7,240 nucleotides of DNA from positions 1 to 7,240 of the forward strand of contig JAKAHL010000095.1 of assembly GCA_021815005.1 (NCBI GenBank). Direction: 5' to 3'. The stretch comes from Chloroflexota bacterium (GTDB lineage: Bacteria; Chloroflexota; Limnocylindria; Limnocylindrales; CSP1-4). Made by a program: the position numbers and the translations under genes. The notes beneath the pieces are model-generated. The model made no database searches. It was not told the origin of the DNA and saw only the letters and a program-made list of their open reading frames with translations. Of the stretch, positions 1-5,230 are shown piece after piece (positions within the stretch are counted from its first letter, which is position 1; every line of letters starts with the position of its first letter).

Positions 1-1
1 C

Positions 2-940
2 GACGAGGGCGCCACCTGCCTCGTCGCCCACGAGGCAGGCCCGGCACGCCACCCCCGCAACCCCGGCTGCCCCGTGGTCGAGCCGAGCGATCCACGCGCG
101 TGGGCCGCCATGCCCATGCGGGGGCCGGATGCCCTGCTGGGCGAGCTGTGCGTGGTGCGGCCCGGCAAGCCCTTCAGCACGGGCGAGAAGAGCCTGCTCG
201 GCGCCCTCGCCGACATGGCCGCGATCGGGGTGCGCACCGCCCGCCTCAAGGAGGCGGAGGAGCAGGTCACGATCCACGCCGAGCGCGACCGCATCGCCCG
301 CGAGCTCCACGACAGCCTGGCCCAGGTCCTGGGCGTGATCCACCTCCGGCTGCGCGGGCTCGAGGCGCGGGCGCTGGACGAGGCGAGCCACGTGATGGCG
401 GAGGAGCTCTCGGACATCGCCGAGACCGCCGACGAGGCCTACCGCGACGTTCGCGAGGCGATCCTCGGCCTGCGCGAGACGGTTCGCGAGGACGACGGGA
501 TCGAGGGCTCGCTCCGCGAGTACCTGCGCAAGTACAGCCGCCAGACGGGGATTGCCGCCACGCTCACCTGCAACGGCGAGGCGCGCCAGACCCTGTCGCC
601 GCGTGCCGAGGTCCAGCTGCTCCGCGTGGTCCAAGAGGCCCTCACGAACACGCGGAAGCACGCGCGCGCCAAACGAGTCAGCGTGCAGCTGGAGTGCTCG
701 GGCCCGGTGACGAGGATCACGATCCAGGACGATGGGGTAGGCTTCGACCCGGGGACCGTCGCACGGTCCATGGAGGGCGGCTTCGGTCTGGCCTCGATGC
801 GCGAGCGGGTCGAGCAGGTCGGGGGCAGCATCTTGGTGCGTACGGCGCCGAACGAGGGCACGACCATCGTGGTCGAACTCGCCGCAGAGGACATGCGTGG
901 CACATCTACCGCCGAAGCTCAGAGTCCTGCTGGTCGATGA
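2..940 (+). CDS. Sensor histidine kinase, GAF plus HisKA_3/HATPase (NarX/NreB/LiaS type), 5'-partial
   Basis: The reading frame is open from the first full codon at 2, so the gene starts upstream of the window; the GTG at 74 is probably internal. The first part (to about nt 250) reads as the end of a GAF sensor domain, with the typical 'GELCVV' and 'FSTGEKSLLGALADMAA' segments and a Cys/His-containing stretch at nt 17-76. The HisKA_3 dimerisation box follows, 'ERDRIARELHDSLAQ', with the phospho-accepting His encoded at 308-310. The HATPase domain shows an N box around 629-662 ('QEALTNTRKHA'), a G1 box near 728-750 ('DDGVGFDP') and a G2 box near 776-800 ('GGFGLASMRERV'). By family knowledge it autophosphorylates and passes phosphate to the regulator encoded next, whose gene it overlaps by 44 bp. 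No membrane segment is visible in the part present. The signal is unknown. The family call is firm. Confidence 0.93.
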   Translation, partial: DEGATCLVAHEAGPARHPRNPGCPVVEPSDPRAWAAMPMRGPDALLGELCVVRPGKPFSTGEKSLLGALADMAAIGVRTARLKEAEEQVTIHAERDRIARELHDSLAQVLGVIHLRLRGLEARALDEASHVMAEELSDIAETADEAYRDVREAILGLRETVREDDGIEGSLREYLRKYSRQTGIAATLTCNGEARQTLSPRAEVQLLRVVQEALTNTRKHARAKRVSVQLECSGPVTRITIQDDGVGFDPGTVARSMEGGFGLASMRERVEQVGGSILVRTAPNEGTTIVVELAAEDMRGTSTAEAQSPAGR

Positions 941-1595
941 CCAGCCGCTATTCCGGCGGGCACTGGCGACGCTAGTTGCCACCCAGCTCGACATGACGGT
1001 GGTGGGCGAGGGCGAGAGCGGCCGCGACGCGCTGGAGAAGGTCCGCTCCCTCCGCCCCGACCTCGTGGTGATGGACGTCAACATGCCGGGCTCGTCGGGC
1101 GTGGACGGGGTCAGCGCGATCCGCGGCGCCGGGTTCGCGATCCCGATCGTGATGCTCACGGTGTCTGAGGACGACGACGACCTGTTCGAGTCCATCAAGG
1201 CCGGCGCCAACGGCTACCTGCTCAAGAACGTCCGCCCCGAGGACCTGTTCGACAACCTGCGGGGCGTCATGCGCGGTGAGGCGCCCATCGCGCCGGCCGT
1301 GGCGTCCAAGCTCCTCGAAGCCTTGCGCACGGGCGGGCTGCCCGCCCGATCGGGGGCCGTTCACCTATCCGACCCGAACGACGTGGCGCTCACCCGGCGC
1401 GAATCGGAGATCCTGCAGCTGGTCGCCAACGGCCTGTCCAACAAGGAGATCGCGAACGAGCTCACGATCACCGAGGGGACGGTCAAGAACCACGTCCACA
1501 ACGCGCTCGAGAAGCTGCACCTGACCAACCGGGTGCAGGCGGCGGCGTACGCGGTGCGCCAGGGCCTGACGAGTCCGGAGAGCCCCCAAGGCTGA
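897..1595 (+). CDS. NarL/FixJ (LuxR-type) response regulator
   Basis: This is a 232-residue DNA-binding response regulator of normal length. The receiver domain spans about residues 8-125, with the acidic pair D14/D15, phospho-acceptor D60 in 'LVVMDVNMP', switch residue T88 and conserved K110 in 'GYLLKN'. A linker leads to a LuxR-type helix-turn-helix at about 164-224 ('LTRRESEILQLVANGLSNKEIA', then 'TEGTVKNHVHNALEKL'). The loop after the phospho-acceptor ('MPGSSGVDGVSAI') is two residues or so longer than the common 'MPGMDGLEA' form. The GTG start at 897 lies inside the kinase gene, 6 nt after an AGAGG at 886-890, which suggests translational coupling. It should be phosphorylated by the upstream kinase and then bind DNA as a dimer. 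Targets are not visible; the redox genes downstream are candidates by proximity only. Confidence 0.95.
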   Translation: MAHLPPKLRVLLVDDQPLFRRALATLVATQLDMTVVGEGESGRDALEKVRSLRPDLVVMDVNMPGSSGVDGVSAIRGAGFAIPIVMLTVSEDDDDLFESIKAGANGYLLKNVRPEDLFDNLRGVMRGEAPIAPAVASKLLEALRTGGLPARSGAVHLSDPNDVALTRRESEILQLVANGLSNKEIANELTITEGTVKNHVHNALEKLHLTNRVQAAAYAVRQGLTSPESPQG

Positions 1596-1620
1596 CGGCG
1601 GCGCGCCCGCGGCGCTACTT

Positions 1621-1646
1621 GCCCGGCAGCGCCTCCAGTGCCGGGC
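1621..1646 (+). terminator. GC-rich hairpin after the two-component genes
   Basis: A perfect 8-bp inverted repeat, gcccggca at 1621-1628 and tgccgggc at 1639-1646, encloses a 10-nt loop and starts 25 nt after the regulator stop codon. No T-run follows on the + strand. It may act as a terminator or a 3'-end stabiliser, as is common in GC-rich genomes. The role is inferred from position only. Confidence 0.4.
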
Positions 1647-1808
1647 CGAGCCGATCACGACGCCCGCGATCTGGCCGGCCTTCGGGTCCGCCCTCGCCGG
1701 GCTCACCGTCGCGGTTGGCGCGACCGACGGGCGTCGGCATCCGGGGGCACAGCGCGTGTCCCCCGTCGGATACACCCCACGTCGGCTTGGCGTGTGCAAG
1801 GCGACGGA

Positions 1809-1837
1809 TGGGCATCCCGGGCGGGGCCGCCTAGCAT
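1809..1837 (+). promoter_or_regulatory. Candidate sigma-70-type promoter for the receiver-like/Rieske gene pair
   Basis: TGGGCA at 1809-1814 (four of six matches to TTGACA) and TAGCAT at 1832-1837 (fits the TANNNT form) are separated by exactly 17 nt. A start site near 1844 would give a leader of about 36 nt before the GTG at 1880. The position fits, but such matches arise by chance in a gap of this size. The rest of the 284-bp gap (1596-1879) shows no convincing gene. Confidence 0.35.
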
Positions 1838-1879
1838 CGCCACACGCGGGCGGGGGGCCCGTCTCGAGTGGGAGCCTAG

Positions 1880-2281
1880 GTGTCGCCGGTCGTGGTCCGA
1901 GTCCTGGTGCTGTACAGCCATCCGCTCATGGGCGAGGGCCTCGGCCGCATGCTCGCTGCGGAGTCGGGGATCCAGGTGGACGCCGCGGACGTGTCGCTGC
2001 CCGGCGCCGTGGACGAGGCGCTGGCGCAGGAGCCCGACGTGATCATCGTGGAGGAGGGCGGACCGCTCGACGCCGCCGACGTCGTGCGGCGGTCCACCTG
2101 CTCGTGCGTGCTCGACGTGGACATCACCACGGCCCGCGCGTGGACCCTCCGGCGCGAGGCCCTGTCCACACGCCCGGACGACTTCCTCGCCTCGTTGCGG
2201 CTGGCGGTCACGCGCGTCGTGGAGCGCGGTGGCGGCTACGACACCGACCTCGGCATGCGGCGGACGGCCGTCACCCGCTAG
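1880..2281 (+). CDS. Degenerate receiver-like (pseudo-receiver) protein
   Basis: This is a 133-residue protein with no DNA-binding or other output domain. Its N-terminal half lines up with the receiver domain encoded just upstream: 'VRVLVLYSHPLMGEGL' against 'LRVLLVDDQPLFRRAL', and 'PDVIIVEEGGP' against 'PDLVVMDVNMP'. In this alignment the acidic pair becomes Y12/S13, the phospho-acceptor Asp becomes E58, and the switch Thr position appears to be D79. The fold is therefore probably receiver-like, but aspartyl phosphorylation is unlikely; E58 could mimic the phosphorylated state. The GTG start is chosen because GGGAG at 1870-1874 lies 5 nt upstream. The Rieske gene begins 10 bp after its stop, so the two are probably co-transcribed. 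It could be a protein-protein adaptor or a remnant of a regulator; the function is unknown. The gene itself is likely real because the frame carries a coherent alpha/beta pattern. Confidence 0.72.
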   Translation: MSPVVVRVLVLYSHPLMGEGLGRMLAAESGIQVDAADVSLPGAVDEALAQEPDVIIVEEGGPLDAADVVRRSTCSCVLDVDITTARAWTLRREALSTRPDDFLASLRLAVTRVVERGGGYDTDLGMRRTAVTR

Positions 2282-2291
2282 GATCCGCGTC

Positions 2292-2825
2292 GTGAGGGAC
2301 CCCATCCGCCGCCCGACACCGCCCCGAGACCCCACCGAGGGCGTCCTCGCCGCGCCGATCCCGCGGCGCCGGATGCTGCTCCTCCTGGGCGCGGGCGTCC
2401 TGGCGTCGGGCGCCGGCCTCGGCACCCTCCTCGAGGGCTGCGCGTCGGTGGCGCCCGTGACGGTCACCCTGGGCATCTCGCCGGCAACGATGGCGCCGGG
2501 CGTGCCGGTGGCGGTCCCGTTCTCCATGACCAACTCCGGCGGGACCACGGTCCAGGCGACGATGTGGGTGGTCAAGAACGCCGACGGCTCGCTCACCGCC
2601 TACAACCCTCGGTGCCCGCACGCCGGGTGCCGGTACGCCTGGGTTGCGGCCGAGGACAAGTTCCGGTGCAACTGCCACGGCGGGGCGTTCGCGCTCGACG
2701 GGAGCGTCCTCGCCGGGCCCTCCTCCAAGCCGCTCGCCAAGCTCACGGTCAGCGAGGCCGGGGGCGCGGTCGATGTGGAGGTGCCGGGCGACTTCGCGAC
2801 GCCGCGGGAGTCGCTCGGGGCCTGA
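2292..2825 (+). CDS. Rieske [2Fe-2S] protein, membrane-anchored or lipoprotein, exported
   Basis: This is a 177-residue protein with both Rieske boxes: C108-P-H110-A-G-C113 and C126-N-C128-H129-G-G. By family rule C108, H110, C126 and H129 bind the 2Fe-2S cluster, and C113 and C128 form the disulfide that typifies high-potential bc1/b6f and arsenite-oxidase-type Rieske proteins. The N-terminus has 'PRRRMLLLLGAG' and a hydrophobic stretch (about 28-47), a twin-arginine-like signal, ending at 'LLEGC' with C50 as a possible lipobox cysteine; Glu at -2 makes the lipobox imperfect. The frame is open further upstream (to 2229), but the GTG at 2292 has AGGA 7-8 nt before it and gives a sensible signal peptide. 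No cytochrome b gene lies in the window, so the partner is unknown. It may belong to an alternative complex or act as a separate electron carrier. The family call is firm; the partner is not. Confidence 0.92.
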   Translation: MRDPIRRPTPPRDPTEGVLAAPIPRRRMLLLLGAGVLASGAGLGTLLEGCASVAPVTVTLGISPATMAPGVPVAVPFSMTNSGGTTVQATMWVVKNADGSLTAYNPRCPHAGCRYAWVAAEDKFRCNCHGGAFALDGSVLAGPSSKPLAKLTVSEAGGAVDVEVPGDFATPRESLGA

Positions 2826-2830
2826 CGCGC

Positions 2831-2850
2831 GTCCGCGTCCGGGCGCGGAC
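2831..2850 (+). terminator. Hairpin directly after the Rieske gene
   Basis: A perfect 7-bp stem, gtccgcg at 2831-2837 and cgcggac at 2844-2850, with a 6-nt loop, lies 5 nt after the Rieske stop. No T-run follows. It is a plausible transcript 3' end that separates the receiver-like/Rieske pair from the TPR-NHL-cytochrome run. Confidence 0.45.
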
Positions 2851-2861
2851 CCCGGCGGGAT

Positions 2862-2891
2862 GGCGAGCCGCCCGTCACGTGGAGGCTCGCC
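2862..2891. repeat. Inverted repeat in the gap before the TPR gene
   Basis: ggcgagcc at 2862-2869 and ggctcgcc at 2884-2891 form a perfect 8-bp inverted repeat with a 14-nt spacer. A second GC hairpin, gccgggg/ccccggc, sits at 2917-2932. The spacing could suit either an RNA hairpin or a dimeric protein-binding site. I saw no convincing -35/-10 pair elsewhere in the 246-bp gap (2826-3071), and the reading frame extending back from the TPR gene through it has no gene-like content. Confidence 0.4.
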
Positions 2892-3071
2892 GCGTTGGGC
2901 CGGACGATACAGGCCAGCCGGGGCTCCCCGGCACCGCCCTGTACCGCAGTTCTATCCCCTGACGGATGGGAACGCGCGCACGCGTACGCGAGCATGGTCG
3001 TGGACCCGTCCGCTCCGCGTGCCATGTCATGCGCGGAGCTCGCCGGGCCGAACCTGGACAAGGACCACCGA

Positions 3072-4085
3072 ATGATGAGAGTCGCCCGTCCCACGACGAT
3101 CACGGACAAGGGGCTGAACCGGGCGATCAAGGTCGTCGGCCTGCTGCTGGTCGTCGGCGTGATCGCCTTTGCGCTGTACTACTGGCAGGACCGCCGGGTT
3201 GGCGGGGCGCCGTCCATTGCGGACCAGGCGGTCGCCGCCGCCGAGGCGCAGGTCCAGAAGACGCCGAACGACATCGCCGCCCGGGACCATCTCGCCGCCG
3301 CCTACGTGTCCGACAACCGCCTTCAGGACGGCATCGCGCAGTTCGGCGAGGCGCTCAAGCTGAGCGCCACAGATCGCGCTGCCCTCCTCGGCCGGGGCAT
3401 CGCCTACGTCAAGGCCGGCCAGCCGGACCTGGCTGCCGCGGACTTCCAGACATTCATCGCCAACAACGCGTCCGGTGAGTACGCCGGGCAGGACCCGCAG
3501 CTCGAGCAGGCCTACTACGAGCTGGGCGCTGTCCAACTGGGCAAGGGCGACGCGAAGAGCGCCGCGGACACGCTCCAGAAGGCGCTCAAGATCGACGCGT
3601 CCGACGCAGACGCGATGTACTCGCTGGGCGTGGCGTTCGACAAGCTCAGCCGCCAGTCGGAGGCCGTTCAGGTCCTCAAGATGGCGGCCGCGTTCGTGCC
3701 CACCGGCTGGTGCGCTCCGTACCAGGAGCTGGTCACGGCCTACACGGGCCTCAAGCAGGCGGACGGCGCCGCGTGGGCGAACGGCATGGTCGCCATGTGC
3801 AACAAACAGTACGACCAGGCTGTCGCGGCCCTGACGCCGCTCACCGCGGGTCACCTCAAGATCGATGCGCTGCTGGGACTGGGCTACACGGCGGCAGAGC
3901 GCGGCGACAACAGCGCGGCCACGGGCTACTTCAACCAGGTGCTCGCCGCCGACCCGCAGAACCAGTCCGCGATCATCGCGCTCAACAGCCTGACCGACCC
4001 GCACGCCTCTGGCGCGTCTGGGGTCGCATCTCCGTCGGCCGCTCCCGCGGTGGCCGCGTCCGCCACCCCAGGAGCGAGCAACTGA
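3072..4085 (+). CDS. Membrane-anchored tetratricopeptide repeat (TPR) protein
   Basis: This is a 337-residue protein. A basic N-terminus is followed by one predicted membrane helix at about residues 18-38 ('IKVVGLLLVVGVIAFALYYW'), which should leave the rest outside the cytoplasmic membrane. About five to six TPR-like helix pairs fill residues 50-315, for example 'AYYELGAVQLGKGDAKSA' and 'AMYSLGVAFDKLSRQSEA'. The last 30 residues are a flexible Ala/Ser/Pro tail. Two cysteines, C214 and C243, could form a disulfide that braces adjacent repeats; there is no CXXCH heme motif. The ATG at 3072 is chosen because AAGGA at 3060-3064 lies 7 nt upstream and the helix then sits near the N-terminus; ATG 3075 is also possible. 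The next gene begins 1 bp after the stop. TPR proteins act as protein-protein scaffolds, so a role in assembling or anchoring the cytochrome is inferred from the operon. Confidence 0.9.
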   Translation: MMRVARPTTITDKGLNRAIKVVGLLLVVGVIAFALYYWQDRRVGGAPSIADQAVAAAEAQVQKTPNDIAARDHLAAAYVSDNRLQDGIAQFGEALKLSATDRAALLGRGIAYVKAGQPDLAAADFQTFIANNASGEYAGQDPQLEQAYYELGAVQLGKGDAKSAADTLQKALKIDASDADAMYSLGVAFDKLSRQSEAVQVLKMAAAFVPTGWCAPYQELVTAYTGLKQADGAAWANGMVAMCNKQYDQAVAALTPLTAGHLKIDALLGLGYTAAERGDNSAATGYFNQVLAADPQNQSAIIALNSLTDPHASGASGVASPSAAPAVAASATPGASN

Positions 4086-4086
4086 C

Positions 4087-5139
4087 ATGGTGTCCCCCGA
4101 CCTGACCGCGGGCCAGGAGCCCGCTGACCCCAGCGCCCAGCTGCCGTCCGAGACGGGTGGCCAGGCGCCGGCCAGCCGCCGCAAGCTCCTCGTCCTCCTG
4201 GTGATGTCCGTCGTCCTCCTAGCGCTCGTCCTCGTCTCGGCGTGGTACCTCGTGTTCCACAAGCCGCTGACCGAGCTGCCGGCCGTCACGGCCCAAGATT
4301 CGATGCCCGCCTACCAGGGCTCGCTGTACAACCTGAGCAAGCCGCAGGACGTGGCGGTCAGCGCTGACGCCACCCGCCTGGTCATCACGCAGACGGGCAC
4401 CTCGCTCGAGACGGTGATGTTCGACCGCATGGGCAACAAGATCGCGGTCCTCGCCCCGCCCGCAGCCACGGTCCCCTCCCCCCATCAGCTGTTCGTCGCC
4501 ACGGACCCGGCCACCAACGAGTACTGGGCCACCGACCGCTTCAACGGCCTCGTTGCGATCTACACCTCGGCGGGCAAGTTCGAGAAGGTCTTCGACCCGG
4601 GCGCGTCCCTCGCCAACTGGCAGCCGCTTGCCATCGGCTTCGACAAGTCCGGCGACGCCTACATCGCCGACGTCAGCAACGGGTCGGCCGTGATCCACGT
4701 CTTCGGCCCCGACGGCAAGGAGCTTCGCTCGTTCGGCGCCAGCTCCAACCTCGACCATCCCAATGGCATCGCCGTCGCTGCTGATGGCACGACGTACGTG
4801 ACCGACACGGGCAACGGCCAGCTCAAGGTCTTCGACGCCACCGGCAGCCAGCTCGGCCTGGTAGACCGCGGCGCGGCCGAGGGCAACCTGGGACTCCCCG
4901 CTGGCGTGGCCATCGACGATCACGGCAACGTGCTCGTCGTGGACTCGAGCGCTGCCGTCGTGCAGGCGTACAGCCAGGTGACGTCGGGGCAGACCAGCCC
5001 CGCCTACATCAGCTCGTTCGGCGACAAGGGCAGCGGCGACGCACAGCTCTCGTTCCCGAACGGGATCGCAGCCGACGCCCAAGGCCGCGCCTACGTGGCG
5101 GACTGGGGCAACGATCGGCTGGAGATCTGGGGTTATTGA
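4087..5139 (+). CDS. Membrane-anchored NHL-repeat beta-propeller protein
   Basis: This is a 350-residue protein. It has a Pro/Ser-rich cytoplasmic N-terminus, an 'SRRK' stop signal and one membrane helix at about residues 34-57, then an extracytoplasmic domain with about six NHL blades. The clearest blades read 'HPNGIAVAADGTTYVTDTGN', 'LPAGVAIDDHGNVLVVDSS' and 'FPNGIAADAQGRAYVADWGN'; the protein ends on 'RLEIWGY', as is typical when the last blade closes the ring. NHL propellers bind proteins or ligands and are not known to be redox-active in themselves. The gene follows the TPR gene with 1 bp between them, with AGGAG at 4070-4074 as a rather distant ribosome binding site (12 nt), so it is probably translationally coupled. 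By memory, NHL-repeat genes recur beside extracellular multiheme cytochrome genes such as Geobacter omcS; an assembly or interaction role is inferred. Confidence 0.92.
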   Translation: MVSPDLTAGQEPADPSAQLPSETGGQAPASRRKLLVLLVMSVVLLALVLVSAWYLVFHKPLTELPAVTAQDSMPAYQGSLYNLSKPQDVAVSADATRLVITQTGTSLETVMFDRMGNKIAVLAPPAATVPSPHQLFVATDPATNEYWATDRFNGLVAIYTSAGKFEKVFDPGASLANWQPLAIGFDKSGDAYIADVSNGSAVIHVFGPDGKELRSFGASSNLDHPNGIAVAADGTTYVTDTGNGQLKVFDATGSQLGLVDRGAAEGNLGLPAGVAIDDHGNVLVVDSSAAVVQAYSQVTSGQTSPAYISSFGDKGSGDAQLSFPNGIAADAQGRAYVADWGNDRLEIWGY

Positions 5140-5230
5140 GATGAGGAGAGGAGACGGAGGTGGCGACCGGCCGACGATGACGCCCGCAGCGCGGGCATCA
5201 ACCCATCCTTACCCCAAGGAGGTAATGACA
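5140..5230 (+). promoter_or_regulatory. Leader of the cytochrome gene: hairpin and near-perfect ribosome binding site
   Basis: The gap opens with a purine-rich run (5140-5162) holding several GGAG-like motifs. A compact hairpin follows, gcccgc at 5182-5187 and gcgggc at 5191-5196. Then comes AAGGAGGT at 5216-5223, a near-full complement to the 16S rRNA 3' end. The ATG at 5225 is only 1 nt past this site, whereas the GTG at 5231 is 7 nt past it, so the GTG is the better start. The strong site and the hairpin suggest that the cytochrome is translated at a higher rate than the two upstream genes. Confidence 0.6.

Noticed and set aside
2229..2291. Earlier start for the Rieske protein, overlapping the receiver-like gene
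   Set aside because: The residues have no signal-peptide or domain pattern, and GTG 2292 has an AGGA at proper spacing.
2895..3071. N-terminal extension of the TPR protein to a start at 2895
   Set aside because: The added residues lack any pattern. The ATG at 3072 has a well-placed AAGGA and puts the membrane helix in a normal N-terminal position.
3027..4289. Long open frame on the minus strand (420 codons) across the TPR gene
   Set aside because: The product is Arg/Val/Gly-biased with no motif or plausible start site, and it lies fully opposite well-supported TPR coding sequence.
5141..5230. N-terminal extension of the cytochrome to ATG 5141
   Set aside because: It would put about 30 polar residues before the signal peptide, and a near-perfect ribosome binding site lies within it just ahead of GTG 5231.
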